The position numbers and the translations under genes were made by a program. From contig CALUWA010000002.1 of NCBI GenBank assembly GCA_944324365.1, positions 1 to 64,000 on the forward strand: 64,000 bases of DNA, in the 5' to 3' direction. The stretch comes from Candidatus Gastranaerophilales bacterium (lineage in GTDB: Bacteria > Cyanobacteriota > Vampirovibrionia > Gastranaerophilales > Gastranaerophilaceae). The notes beneath the pieces are model-generated. The model did no database searches. It worked only from the letters and a program-made list of their open reading frames with translations, and was not told where the DNA came from. Shown here piece after piece: positions 1-9,496 of the stretch (position 1 is the stretch's first letter; every line of letters starts with the position of its first letter).

Positions 1-428
1 GTTACATTGTCATCCTGAGCGGTAGCGAAGTATCTCTTATTTAATGAGATTCTTCGGGCTGCGCCCTCAGAATGACGATTTATTGCGCTGCGTTGTCCTT
101 AGCAGCGCTTAACGATTTCGTTTGCGAAGCAAACGGAACGTACGTCCATTCGGTCAAAGCGATGCCGTAGGCAGCGCAGAAAACAATTGCGGGTTTTCTC
201 TTTCTTGCCTTCTTTTGCAGTTGAGAGCTATGCTCGAAACGTGCAAAATGGCTTCACTCTTTTATTTGGTCGTGAACGGTTCATTTCTTTCTCTGCTTGG
301 TTGTTCGCGTATTACGAGTTCCAGAGCATTGCCCTCTGGCAACGCTCTTCACTCTACGCTCACAATCCGCTTTGCCTCGCAAATAAAGAGAAAGAAATGA
401 ACTTATTCCGATAACATGGATTATGTAA
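1..428. repeat. Interspersed mosaic repeat, copy A (left end outside window)
   Basis: Non-coding stretch made of modules that recur four more times in the window. It starts with a GTCATCCTGAGCG...AGAATGAC hairpin-type module (about 8-77). It continues with a segment (85-395) that is nearly identical, in the same orientation, to about 4493-4790, and is found inverted near 21250-21450. It ends in the 18-nt motif ATAACATGGATTATGTAA (411-428), the inverse of the motif that opens other copies. Open frames inside it are shared with every copy and follow the repeat, so I do not regard them as genes. Confidence 0.8.
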
Positions 429-521
429 ATTTTTGTAAAAATTTCCTCAAAAAATAACAGTTTTTTCAATCGGTAGCCGTTTTTATATATATAAAATAAT
501 AGAACGATGAGGATTATTGTA

Positions 522-3500
522 ATGGCTAAGAAATTACAAAAAAACAAAAGGCGTGTAGTGGCTTCCGTCTTGGGGCTGTTAATGGTTATGCAGCAAAGTG
601 CAACTTACCCTGTACTTGCAACTCAAATTACCAACTCCGCTGGGCAAGCATTAAAACCAAACCGTAATGGAGAATATATGATTACTCCTGATATGTTTAA
701 CGGGAGCGTTGGTTTTAGGAAATTTCAGGATTTTAACTTAAGCCCAAGTGATATCGCAAACTTTGTTATGAGATACTATAATCAAGGGCAATGGACTGGT
801 GCTGACGGTACAGTGCATCACGTTTATGAAGGTGCTCCAATTGATACGTTTGTGGCAGCTGTTCAAAACCAGATTAAGATCAACGGTATTGTTAACACAC
901 TTCAGGGTGCTACATCCGGGCCTATTGGCGGCAACCTTATATTTGTATCTCCAAACGGCATGGTTGTAGGTTCAAGCGGTGTTTTAAACGTCGGGTCATT
1001 ATCAGTAATTACTCCTACACAAAATGAGTATACTGCATTTGCAAATCAAATTAAAGAAGCTCCTTTATATGGTTCAATAGTAGATTCCGGAGATGGTCAG
1101 GGTGTGGACGGATTCTATGGTGCAGGGGAAACAACATTAACAGTTAATGATATTCCTACAGCTATAAATGGTAATGCTGTTGTTCAGATTAACGGCAGAG
1201 TTGCAGCAACAAAAGATATCAACATCAATGCAGGAAAAGTTGTAGCTACAAACGGTTCCATGGTATTTTCAGGTGCGGATAATGAAGGTCCTAGACTTAT
1301 TTCTGATACAGCGGCCAATGATTTATTCAATGCACTTGTTGGCGGTGGTTCATCTGTAACAAGCGGAAACGGTAATTTAACAATCCAAACAATGAACGGT
1401 TTTGATTCACAAGCCGGTTCAAAAATTGTTAACCTTGGTGCAGGTAATATAAGAATTACAAATACTGATACTGCCGGAATTAATGTTGCCGGCGAAATTA
1501 AAAACACAAACGGTATATTAGAAGCAATCAATTCAGGTGCAAATGGTATTAACATTTCCGGTACAATGGAAAATACCGGTACAACAAATATTACTAATAA
1601 TGCCAGCGGTACAGACGGTATTAAGTTAACTTCGAGCGGTAAAATAAATAACCATGGTGCAAGTTTAAATATTACAAATAATGCATCTGGTGGTATTGAC
1701 CTGCAAGGTGTTATTACCGGAGACAGAGGTGCTCTTATTAATATCACAAGTAACGATTCAAACGTTACAATGGGTGATACCAGAGCAAGTGATGCAAATC
1801 AAAATAATATTATTGCAGACGGCGATGTTACAATAAAAGTTACAAACGGCGATGTATTAAATAACGGTGTTAAAACTAATCACATTGTAACTTCAGATGG
1901 TGCAGATTTAACAATAGATGTTACAAACGGTGCAATTGGTGAAGACTTAACTTGTGCTAACGGTGTTTGCACAGGTATCGGACCAAACGGCAGAGATTTG
2001 ACAAAATCTATTAATGCTGCTGTTGACGGGACAATTACCGCTTCAAGCACACAAGGAAGCAGAAACAAATCCGTTGCAAATATTGCAAGCATTGATCACG
2101 ATATGAATATTAATAAAATCAGCGCTGATGGCAGAGTAATTCTGCTGGCTGATTCTACTAATTCCGGTGAAACTGCTTATAACATCTTAAACAGATCGGA
2201 AGATCGTACAGGTAAAACCGCAAACGTTACAGGTGCCGGAATTTCAATTATTGCAAGTGGTGCAATCGGAGAAGATGGTACCGGTAGACAATTAACATTT
2301 ATTCAGACAAAAGGTCAGTTTAATCAGGATTATGTTGAAGAAGGAGTTCACTGGCAGGATGGCACAATTGATTCAACTGCCGGAGAGGATTTTGCTCACA
2401 ACAAAATTACAGACTATACTCCAGATGCTCAATATGGCGTAGATATGTTGTCTAATAAAGGTAACATCAACATCAAAGGCCTTGATAATGCTGACGGAAC
2501 TAAAAACGATACTGAAATTTGTGCAATTGTAGCAAGAGATGGCAGTATCAATGCAGAATTTTCAGGTAACACCCATATTGGTGAAATTACTGCAAGCAAA
2601 GAAGTAAATTTAACAACTCGCGGTCAGTATATGATTATTGATAATTTGGGTGAAGTCCCTACTTATCAAAATACAGGTGACTACTTTGGAGATTATACAA
2701 AACCGATTAATCCTTATCAAGCTAATATTACGGCACTTGATTTGGCAGAAGTAGGCGGCAAAAACGAAACTCCTCACTCTACAGTAGTTATTAAAAACGG
2801 GACTATTGCAGGAAACGGTAACGGCAGACCAATGCATGAACAGGACTTGAATATAGTAGCTGATCATGCTTATGCAGGCGGTTATGAGTTTATTACTGAT
2901 ACTCCTCACAGAGGCGAAGACGGTAAATCTTTCTACAGAGAAAATGATGCAACAAATAAATTAACTAATGCTAATGACCCAGACAGAGATGTATCTATAA
3001 GAACAACAGCTGTAAGACCGGAACATGTTGAAGCTATTGAAGAAGGTCCTGATTCTGACAGACGTATATATTATACAGGCGGCAGTTCACAAGATGATGA
3101 TCCTGGATATGACGGTTATGATAAAGACACTCATCCTGAAGATGAAGGAACTATTGAAGATGATGATAACCTCGTAATTCCGGAGGATGAAGACGAACCG
3201 GATCAGCCGCCGCCTGATGATGACGATGACGCTGATAACGATTTGGACAGCGACATGGATAACGATATTGATGCGGACGCTGACTCAGATACCGATACTG
3301 ATGCGGACGCGGACGCTGATACAGATACGGACACGGATACCGATGCTGATGCGGACGCTGATACAGATACGGACGCCGACGCTGATGCAGACGTCGATGC
3401 TGATGCAGATGCCGACGCAGATGCTGATGCCGACGCCGACGCAGATGCTGATGCCGACGCCGACGCCGACGCTGATGCGGATGCAGATGCTGATGCTGAT

Positions 3501-4064
3501 AACGATGCGGATAATGATTTGGACAATGACCTGGATAGTGACAATGATCCAAATCCAGATCCTACACCAGACCCGGATCCAGACGGTGATAAACCTGTTA
3601 TAACTCCGGAAACTCCGCCGGATTTAGACAGAATTAAAGCTGTATCTCAATTAAGAGATGTCGCAGATATCATGCCGGCAACTGACAAACGTCAATTCAT
3701 AAGATTTAACGCTAATGATATGGCAAGCCAGCTTGAATTCTCATCAACTCCTGCAGTTGAATCAATTGCAAACATCTCAAGAGGCGGTGTTGCATTAAGA
3801 CACAACAAATCCCTCAAAGTCGGTGATGTTGTACCGGTTCACATTAAATACGGCAATATTGAAGTTAACGCAGATGTAAAAATTGTATCTGCAAGTGATG
3901 TTCAAGCCGGAGGTCAGTTCCTGAACATTGACCAGGCAACGGCAAATAAATTGCTCTATTTAAGTATGGTTGAGCCTGAAGCAGTTGCAGTTAATGAAAC
4001 AAAACCTCAAGAAAATACTGCAAACTTAAACAACGGTTTGTCATATAACCCTCAAGAACAATAA
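522..4064 (+). CDS. Large filamentous-haemagglutinin-type adhesin with Asp-Ala tract and C-terminal PilZ-like domain
   Basis: Predicted secreted surface protein of about 1180 residues. I place the start at 522 because GAGG lies 9 nt upstream (509-512); an in-frame ATG at 507 has no such site. The first 33 residues form a basic then hydrophobic signal-peptide-like region. Residues about 60-190 resemble the FHA/two-partner-secretion N-terminal domain (segment around [16 protein letters not shown]). A long Asn/Gly/Thr-rich region of beta-helix character follows to about residue 600. An acidic region leads into a (Asp-Ala)n tract with Asp-Thr and Asp-Asn variants (nt about 3230-3545). The last 120 residues contain RQFIR (about residue 1057) and NISRGG (about 1084), matching the two c-di-GMP-binding signatures RxxxR and (D/N)xSxxG of PilZ domains. 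No TpsB-type transporter gene is nearby. The gene is flanked by direct repeats. The adhesin assignment is by family resemblance; the PilZ call rests on the two motifs and their spacing. Confidence 0.75.
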   Translation: MAKKLQKNKRRVVASVLGLLMVMQQSATYPVLATQITNSAGQALKPNRNGEYMITPDMFNGSVGFRKFQDFNLSPSDIANFVMRYYNQGQWTGADGTVHHVYEGAPIDTFVAAVQNQIKINGIVNTLQGATSGPIGGNLIFVSPNGMVVGSSGVLNVGSLSVITPTQNEYTAFANQIKEAPLYGSIVDSGDGQGVDGFYGAGETTLTVNDIPTAINGNAVVQINGRVAATKDININAGKVVATNGSMVFSGADNEGPRLISDTAANDLFNALVGGGSSVTSGNGNLTIQTMNGFDSQAGSKIVNLGAGNIRITNTDTAGINVAGEIKNTNGILEAINSGANGINISGTMENTGTTNITNNASGTDGIKLTSSGKINNHGASLNITNNASGGIDLQGVITGDRGALINITSNDSNVTMGDTRASDANQNNIIADGDVTIKVTNGDVLNNGVKTNHIVTSDGADLTIDVTNGAIGEDLTCANGVCTGIGPNGRDLTKSINAAVDGTITASSTQGSRNKSVANIASIDHDMNINKISADGRVILLADSTNSGETAYNILNRSEDRTGKTANVTGAGISIIASGAIGEDGTGRQLTFIQTKGQFNQDYVEEGVHWQDGTIDSTAGEDFAHNKITDYTPDAQYGVDMLSNKGNINIKGLDNADGTKNDTEICAIVARDGSINAEFSGNTHIGEITASKEVNLTTRGQYMIIDNLGEVPTYQNTGDYFGDYTKPINPYQANITALDLAEVGGKNETPHSTVVIKNGTIAGNGNGRPMHEQDLNIVADHAYAGGYEFITDTPHRGEDGKSFYRENDATNKLTNANDPDRDVSIRTTAVRPEHVEAIEEGPDSDRRIYYTGGSSQDDDPGYDGYDKDTHPEDEGTIEDDDNLVIPEDEDEPDQPPPDDDDDADNDLDSDMDNDIDADADSDTDTDADADADTDTDTDTDADADADTDTDADADADVDADADADADADADADADADADADADADADADADADNDADNDLDNDLDSDNDPNPDPTPDPDPDGDKPVITPETPPDLDRIKAVSQLRDVADIMPATDKRQFIRFNANDMASQLEFSSTPAVESIANISRGGVALRHNKSLKVGDVVPVHIKYGNIEVNADVKIVSASDVQAGGQFLNIDQATANKLLYLSMVEPEAVAVNETKPQENTANLNNGLSYNPQEQ
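3230..3545 (+). repeat. In-frame low-complexity tract encoding (Asp-Ala)n
   Basis: Degenerate 6-nt repeat (GAY GCN) encoding alternating Asp-Ala, with Asp-Thr, Asp-Ser and Asp-Asn variants at the edges. The unit is two codons, so gain or loss of a unit keeps the frame. All three forward frames and antisense frames stay open here because of the repeat, not because of extra genes. Confidence 0.9.
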
Positions 4065-4155
4065 TCCTAAAACCATAAACGAAGCAGACAGAAACAATAT
4101 TCTGTCTGCTTTTCTTATCTTCAAAGTAATTCAGAGAAGTGATTAAACTACCTGG

Positions 4156-4884
4156 CGCTATTGCTATACATGTCAAATAATTAGTTACATAAGACATGTT
4201 ATTGGTACCTTTTTAAAGCTACGCCCTCAGAATGACGGTTCTTGTCATTGCGAGCGATAGCGAAGCAATCCAGGAAATGAGATCGCGGACAAACCTTTGG
4301 TTTTCCGCGATGACATGTGGCTGATGTAATGCGCCAAAATATGTCATCGCGCACTTGTTGCGCGATCTATGGATTGCTTCGTCGCGTTGCATCGGATTAT
4401 TCGGGTTGTCGCCGGAGTAACGTCCGGCTCCAACTTACGGGTTTCGCTTCGCTACACCCTACCGAAAATCCGACCTCGCAATGACGTCAAATGCGCTGCG
4501 TTGTCCTTAGCAGCGCTTAACGATTTTGTGAGCAAAGCGAACAAAACGAGCGTCCATTTGGTCAAAGCGATGCCGCAGGCAGCGCAAAAGTTTTGCGTGT
4601 TTTTCTCTTTGCCTTCTTTTGCAGTTGAGAGCTCTGCTCGAAACGTGCAAAATGGCTTCACTCTTTCTTTCGGTCGTGAACGGTTCGTTTTCTCTGCTTG
4701 GTTGTTCGCGTATTACGAGTTTCAGAGCATTGCCCTACGGCAACGCTCTTCACTCTACGCTCACAATCCGCTTTTTACTTCGCAATCAAAAAGAGAAAAT
4801 GAACAATGAATACTACTAATAGTGCGTTTCACACAGCGAAGCGTTATAGTGTCGTACCTCAGGCACATAACATGTATTATGTAA
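4156..4884. repeat. Interspersed mosaic repeat, copy B
   Basis: About 730 bp without a credible gene. The left end (4156-4202) matches the 47-nt left end of copy E with several changes and contains the 18-nt motif TTACATAAGACATGTTAT (4185-4202). The right end is the inverted 18-nt motif at 4867-4884. Inside are the GTCATTGCGAGCG...GCAATCC module, the GATCGCG...CGCGATGACATG module and the segment also seen at 85-395. A degenerate octamer of RAYTRAGT type appears outside both ends (about 4138-4150 and 4918-4937). Confidence 0.75.
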
Positions 4885-5054
4885 CTGTACAACAATTACG
4901 CGAAATCATCTCTGTAACAACTTAATAACTAAGTAAACTATTGATATAATATTACGGTTTGTAACGATTATTCCCCTGTGTGTTAGTTTGATAAAAAACA
5001 TGTACTTAATATATATAGTTTAATATACGATTAGGTGATTAAAGGAGATACACT

Positions 5055-5336
5055 ATGAAGTCCGAAAAAGTTAGCATTGGTAACGTAAACTTTGATAAGG
5101 ATAGTATTTTGGTTTCAAAACAGGTTTACGAACACGGTCAAAAATTAAATTATGTTTTTCTTGTCGGCGGAACAAAGATTATGTTCCCTGATCAGGATAG
5201 TAAAAATGCGGCAGTTTCTTTGGCAACACGTTACAATAAAGATGTTGCAGAAATTTGTGCCTGGTTTGACAACATCAAAGGGCTCATTATTGAAGAATCT
5301 CCGAAAAAAGGAAGTTATTATATTCGAGAAACATAA
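5055..5336 (+). CDS. Small protein of unknown function (93 aa)
   Basis: I do not recognise a family. The start is supported by AAAGGAGA about 6 nt upstream of the ATG. The protein is soluble, with no signal peptide or membrane segment. It has an N-terminal charged part, a central beta-rich stretch (YVFLVGGTKIMF) and one Trp-containing helix near residue 75. It stands alone between repeat copy B and the convergent ROK kinase, and ends at a strong bidirectional terminator. Confidence 0.7.
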   Translation: MKSEKVSIGNVNFDKDSILVSKQVYEHGQKLNYVFLVGGTKIMFPDQDSKNAAVSLATRYNKDVAEICAWFDNIKGLIIEESPKKGSYYIRET

Positions 5337-5340
5337 AAAA

Positions 5341-5366
5341 AAAGCTCCCATAAGGGAGCTTTTACA
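5341..5366. terminator. Bidirectional terminator
   Basis: Nine-base-pair stem AAAGCTCCC/GGGAGCTTT with loop ATAA, A-run on one side and T-run on the other. It lies between two convergent genes (ending at 5336 and 5382). Confidence 0.85.
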
Positions 5367-5381
5367 ATATAAAATGTTTGA

Positions 5382-6332
5382 TTAACTTTCAATTAATAAA
5401 CTTGCGCCGATAACGCCTGCTGTATTCCCGAGCTGTGCAGGAACAACGTCAACAGCTTCTCCTGCAATTTTCATTGCGCGTTTTTTGAGTGTTTCTTTAA
5501 GCGGTTCAATTAGGAAATCTCCTGCTGCTGCAACTCCGCCGCCGATAATTATTTTTTCAGGGTTTAAAAGGTTTACAACACTAGCAAGTCCTATTCCTAT
5601 ATATTCGCCCATAATTGTGAAAATTCTTCTTGCTACAGGATCGCCTGCTTTTGCAGCTTCACAGACTATATAAGGTGTAATATCAGGGTTTGCAAGTTCT
5701 CTGAATTTTGTTGATTTTCCACCCTTAATATAATCTTCTGCCATTGCAACTATTGCAGGGCCTGATGCAAAGGCTTCCATACATCCGGTATCTCCGCATC
5801 CGCAAATAGGACCGTCATGCATTTGAAGTTTTATATGTCCGATTTCGCCTGCGGCATTTGAGGCGCCTCTGACAAGTTTGCCGTTAACAATCAGACCTGA
5901 ACCTATACCGGTTCCGATTGTAATACAAATCAGGTTTTCGCAATTTTTCCCTGCTCCGAAATTAAGTTCACCAAGAGCCGCGCATCTTACGTCGTTGTCT
6001 ATGCGGGTTGGAATATGAAATTCATCTTCAATCATTTTTGCAATCGGTACGTCTACCCAGCCCGGAATATTAGGGGCAAGTCTTACTATTCCTGACTTGT
6101 AATCAACCTGTCCCGGAAATCCGAAACCTATTCCTTCAATATCTTTCGGGTTTATACTTGTTTCTTTTAATAAGTCGCTTATTGCCTGTTTAATATTATC
6201 AACAGTGTATTCATAACCCATTTCAGCGCGTGTGGGAATTGAATTTGAATAAATAATCTTACCTTCGCTTGTGACAAGTGCCAGCTTAACATTGGTTCCA
6301 CCAACATCTATACCTATTCTGTTTTTTACCAT
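5382..6332 (-). CDS. glcK: ROK-family sugar kinase (glucokinase-like)
   Basis: Cytoplasmic kinase likely phosphorylating glucose or a related hexose with ATP. It has the N-terminal ATP/phosphate motif DVGGTNVK (residues 9-16), a catalytic-type segment containing NDVRCAALGE, and the ROK zinc signature CGCGDTGCME (about residues 177-186). The 316-residue length is typical. AAGGAGAG lies upstream of the ATG. It is monocistronic and convergent with the gene at 5055. The exact sugar cannot be read from sequence; glucokinase is the commonest assignment for this ROK subtype. Confidence 0.88.
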   Translation of the reverse strand: MVKNRIGIDVGGTNVKLALVTSEGKIIYSNSIPTRAEMGYEYTVDNIKQAISDLLKETSINPKDIEGIGFGFPGQVDYKSGIVRLAPNIPGWVDVPIAKMIEDEFHIPTRIDNDVRCAALGELNFGAGKNCENLICITIGTGIGSGLIVNGKLVRGASNAAGEIGHIKLQMHDGPICGCGDTGCMEAFASGPAIVAMAEDYIKGGKSTKFRELANPDITPYIVCEAAKAGDPVARRIFTIMGEYIGIGLASVVNLLNPEKIIIGGGVAAAGDFLIEPLKETLKKRAMKIAGEAVDVVPAQLGNTAGVIGASLLIES

Positions 6333-6470
6333 TTTTAGTATCTCTCCTTAATTGTTCTTTCTTTATAATATGACAAAAATATTTTACATACAACAATTGT
6401 ACCCTTTAGGCGAATGTGCAAATTATGGATTTTTCATACACTTCTGAAATAAATCAGAGGAGTACAATTT

Positions 6471-6962
6471 ATGAAAAAAATCTTTGTAATTGCTTTTTTA
6501 TTTATTTTTTCAGTTCCGGCATTCAGCGCAGTGAGGTATGTAACTACATCTACGCCGGTTCCTCATTCATACAGAACAATGCCGCGTTATAATACAATCA
6601 ACAGACCGTATACGCATGTTCGCAGAAACAGGTATAATACTCCGCGAAAGATAAGAAAATATAATAAGTACAGAGATTATAACAGGTATAACAACGGTCT
6701 GAATTCCTATTATCCCGGAACATCCACGTATTATACAACAGGAAATTCAACAGGAGGGCTGGGCGGATTTTTTCATAATTTAAAAACGAGCTTTTTCGGA
6801 ACCCCGACAGGTCTTACCCCGCCCGTAAATCCTTACTACAGTTACGGTCCGAACAGTTATGGCTCAAATTACGGCGATTACCAGGACTATTACGGCAACC
6901 GCGGCTGGGTAATCAGAAACAAACAAATCGGAACAGGAACCGGTGTTCAAATTCTTGACTAA
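6471..6962 (+). CDS. Small secreted Tyr/Asn/Arg-rich protein
   Basis: Unrecognised. The 163-residue product begins with a clear signal peptide (MKKIFVIAFLFIFSVPAFSA, cleavage likely after the last Ala). A basic, Tyr- and Arg-rich low-complexity region (residues about 25-75) and a Gly/Tyr/Asn-rich C-terminal half follow. No Cys, so no lipobox. AGAGGAG lies upstream of the ATG. It precedes the flagellar genes by 90 bp, but nothing in it links it to the flagellum. Confidence 0.65.
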   Translation: MKKIFVIAFLFIFSVPAFSAVRYVTTSTPVPHSYRTMPRYNTINRPYTHVRRNRYNTPRKIRKYNKYRDYNRYNNGLNSYYPGTSTYYTTGNSTGGLGGFFHNLKTSFFGTPTGLTPPVNPYYSYGPNSYGSNYGDYQDYYGNRGWVIRNKQIGTGTGVQILD

Positions 6963-7052
6963 CGGAAAAATATCATTAAATATATCATACGTTTAGATGT
7001 TTATAATCTTGGTTAAATAATACATAATAAAGCCAAGAAAGTGTAGTCTAAG

Positions 7053-7541
7053 ATGCCTTTTCGATACAGATTACAAAAAATTCTGGATTTCAGAATCCGC
7101 AAAAAAGAAGAACAGTTAATGGTAGTGCAAAAAGCTCAGCAGGCTGTTTTTATTGCAGAAGAAAATATCAGAAAAAATAACGAAGAGATACAGGCTACGC
7201 AGATAAACATGCGCAAGGCTGATCCTATGATGTACGATACATACGACAAATATCTGATACATCTTTGGGAGAAAGCCGAACAACTGGAACAAATCCGTGC
7301 AGAAGCTCAGCGTGTACTTGATATTGAAAAACAAAAACTCGTCAAATTGGAGCAGGCGGTAAAAGTTCTGGAAAAACATAAAGAGAAAAACCGCGAGGCA
7401 TATCTTGAAGAAGAGAAAAAAGCAGAATTAAAACAGTATTCCGAGCTCGGTGTTACAAGATATTTTGCACAAAGCAAAGAACGCCAGGAACAGGAAGAAC
7501 GAGAGATTTTGAAACAGTTGGCAGAACTGGAGGTTGATTAA
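7053..7541 (+). CDS. fliJ: Flagellar export protein FliJ-like
   Basis: 162-residue, almost wholly helical, charged coiled-coil protein. The FliJ-type N-terminus (FRYRLQKILDFRIRKKEEQ) and about 140-160 residue length fit the family, a soluble component of the flagellar type III export apparatus that works beside the FliI ATPase. Sequence conservation in FliJ is weak, so the call leans on the next two genes (FliK-like and hook/rod protein), which follow with spacing of 5 bp and an 8-bp overlap. Confidence 0.75.
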   Translation: MPFRYRLQKILDFRIRKKEEQLMVVQKAQQAVFIAEENIRKNNEEIQATQINMRKADPMMYDTYDKYLIHLWEKAEQLEQIRAEAQRVLDIEKQKLVKLEQAVKVLEKHKEKNREAYLEEEKKAELKQYSELGVTRYFAQSKERQEQEEREILKQLAELEVD

Positions 7542-7546
7542 TTAAG

Positions 7547-8479
7547 ATGAATATAGATACAGCAAAAACGGCGATATTATCAAGCAGTGAGATGACAACA
7601 GCGGCTTCATCCACTCAGGCTAAACGCTTTTCAGGAAGCAGCACTTCATTTGAATCTGAAATGAAAGCGACTAAAGCGGAAGAAGTTCAATCTAATGAAG
7701 ATGTCGAAAATACAGAAGCCTCCGAGGAAGCTAAAGACACCAGCCAAACCGAAAAAAAAGAAAATAAAAAAGAAGATAAAGTAAGCGATAAAGTTTCCAA
7801 AGAAAAAGAAGCCGATAATACCCAAACCCTGAAAGGTGAAGTATCAGCTTCAAACCAGCAAAATCAACAAAACCAGCAGAATCCTAACCAACAAAATCAA
7901 AACGCATATTCTGCACTATCGGATCAGGTGCAGGCTTATATGAACGCAAACGGGGGTAACTTTAATTTTACTAACATTAACCCTATGGGAGCAACCTCAA
8001 GAGGTCAAATTGCAGGCATGAGAACTTCTGTCGATTATTCTTCCATTCAAATGTCTGATACTGATGCAAAATTCTTTGCAGACCTTGTTTCAAAAACAGA
8101 TATGTCTATGGGAAGTATTGCTTCTGAATTTCAAAAGGCACTTCAGCAAGGGAATACAAAAGCCGTCCAGTCAACTGCAAAAGCGACTGCTGCGTTGATT
8201 GAAGCTTTAAAGGAATCTTCCCAGACAAACCAGCCTTTCAGAATTGATTTTGATAAAGATGTTTCGGTAATTTTACAGGTAGACAGAGCCGGAAAAATTA
8301 ACGCTAATTTTATCCCGGGTGATAAAGCTGTTGAAAATTATCTGAGAAATAATATAGACTTTTTAAGACAAAGATTTGATGAAGAAAATATTGCCTACGG
8401 CGACTTAAACTATTCACAATCACGCCGCCAGCGCGAAGAACAAGAAAGAAGAAACAATAAGGAGAGCGGAAATGAATGA
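7547..8479 (+). CDS. fliK: FliK-like flagellar hook-length control protein
   Basis: 310 residues. The N-terminal two thirds are low-complexity: Ser/Glu/Lys-rich (about 20-90), then Gln/Asn-rich (about 100-125). The C-terminal part (about residues 215-285) has the pattern of the FliK C-terminal domain: a beta segment FRIDFDKDVSVILQVDRAGK followed by a helix with NYLRNNIDFLRQRF. FliK measures hook length and switches export specificity. It lies directly between the fliJ-like gene and a hook/rod gene, overlapping the latter by 8 bp. Confidence 0.68.
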   Translation: MNIDTAKTAILSSSEMTTAASSTQAKRFSGSSTSFESEMKATKAEEVQSNEDVENTEASEEAKDTSQTEKKENKKEDKVSDKVSKEKEADNTQTLKGEVSASNQQNQQNQQNPNQQNQNAYSALSDQVQAYMNANGGNFNFTNINPMGATSRGQIAGMRTSVDYSSIQMSDTDAKFFADLVSKTDMSMGSIASEFQKALQQGNTKAVQSTAKATAALIEALKESSQTNQPFRIDFDKDVSVILQVDRAGKINANFIPGDKAVENYLRNNIDFLRQRFDEENIAYGDLNYSQSRRQREEQERRNNKESGNE

Positions 8480-9308
8480 TTCATACACCACAGCCTTAAA
8501 TACACAAAAATCAACCCAAAACTGGATGGATGTTATCGCTGATAACATGTCAAACGTATACACACCGGGTTTCAGAGAAAAACAGGTTAACTTTAAGACT
8601 TTTCTTGGCGGTGCGATAGCGGAAGATTACGCGAAAAAACTTGGTCAGGGGCAGTCAACTCCGGGTACATCAAATGAAAACTTGTTCCTTGAAGGTAAAG
8701 GCTTTTTCCTGGTTAAAGATGCCGAGGGCAAAAACATTTATACGCGTCTTGGCGAGTTTACTTTTGACGGAGAAGGGGTCTACAGAGATACCAGCGGAAA
8801 TACCGTTCAGGGGTATATTCTCAATGACAAAGGTGAGATTATGCAGGGCACAAAAGCTATTTCTGCGGATTTGTATCAGGAAACCGCAATGCGCGGCGGG
8901 TCTTTAGATATTCCTACAACTAATATCAAAATGTGGATAGATCCGAATAACGGGAAATATCTCGGAAAATATGATGATTTCGAAATAAAAAATGACGGTA
9001 CAATATACGGGAAAGCTGATAACGGCAAACGTTCCGTTCCTCTATACCGTATAACTACAAGAAATTTCCATAACGCGGCGGCTTTATTTGAATTTCAGGA
9101 CGGAAAATTTGTTGAAACTGAAGAATCCGGCAAACCGCTTTTGGGATGCGGTGAAATTCGCTCCGGTCTGTTAGAATTATCAAACGCGGATTTCAAAGCA
9201 AATATTTCTTATTTCCAAATGGCGAAACTTCAAATGGAAGTTTCTAACAAACTGATTTCTTCAAACAAAGAACTTTTGGAAGAAGCTTTGCGTCTTGTAG
9301 GTTCATAG
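8472..9308 (+). CDS. Flagellar hook/basal-body rod family protein (FlgE/FlgF/FlgG type)
   Basis: 278 residues. The N-terminal rod motif is present in altered form (IADNMSNVYTPGFREK, residues about 22-37, compare the usual ANxxTPGFK). The C-terminal conserved helix (ELSNADFKANISYFQMAKLQ...) matches the Flg_bbr_C pattern. The central part holds the FlgE/F/G beta domain (ENLFLEGKGFFLVKD, YTRLGEFTFDGEG). Length fits FlgF/FlgG better than a full hook protein, but FlgE cannot be excluded. GGAG precedes the ATG. It is last gene of the cluster; a terminator follows at 9399. Confidence 0.82.
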   Translation: MNDSYTTALNTQKSTQNWMDVIADNMSNVYTPGFREKQVNFKTFLGGAIAEDYAKKLGQGQSTPGTSNENLFLEGKGFFLVKDAEGKNIYTRLGEFTFDGEGVYRDTSGNTVQGYILNDKGEIMQGTKAISADLYQETAMRGGSLDIPTTNIKMWIDPNNGKYLGKYDDFEIKNDGTIYGKADNGKRSVPLYRITTRNFHNAAALFEFQDGKFVETEESGKPLLGCGEIRSGLLELSNADFKANISYFQMAKLQMEVSNKLISSNKELLEEALRLVGS

Positions 9309-9398
9309 AATTGAATTAATAATCGTTTTTATAAAGCTTAAGGCAGAAAAGCTTTTCCGCCTGTATATTAACACGACTTTAAACTCCATTTCATTTTA

Positions 9399-9420
9399 GG
9401 GATTCATGTAATCCCTTTTT
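9399..9420 (+). terminator. Terminator after the flagellar cluster
   Basis: Stem GGGATT/AATCCC with 5-nt loop and a T5 run. A second palindrome, GAAAAGCTTTTC, lies upstream at about 9347-9358. Confidence 0.65.
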
Positions 9421-9496
9421 GTTGTGTAGGGGTTTTTTGCAGATTTGACAATATATCAGCCTTTCTGTATCATTTTAATATTAAGAGAGGTCTTGA

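Noticed and set aside
122..414. Overlapping open frames inside repeat copy A, and matching ones in copies B, D and E (for example 4369-4819, 21203-21826, 43252-43758)
   Set aside because: They follow the repeat modules in every copy and orientation, in several frames at once, with no ribosome sites or protein family features.
3151..3603. Long forward and antisense frames across the Asp-Ala tract
   Set aside because: Low-complexity DNA leaves all frames open; products are monotonous repeats.
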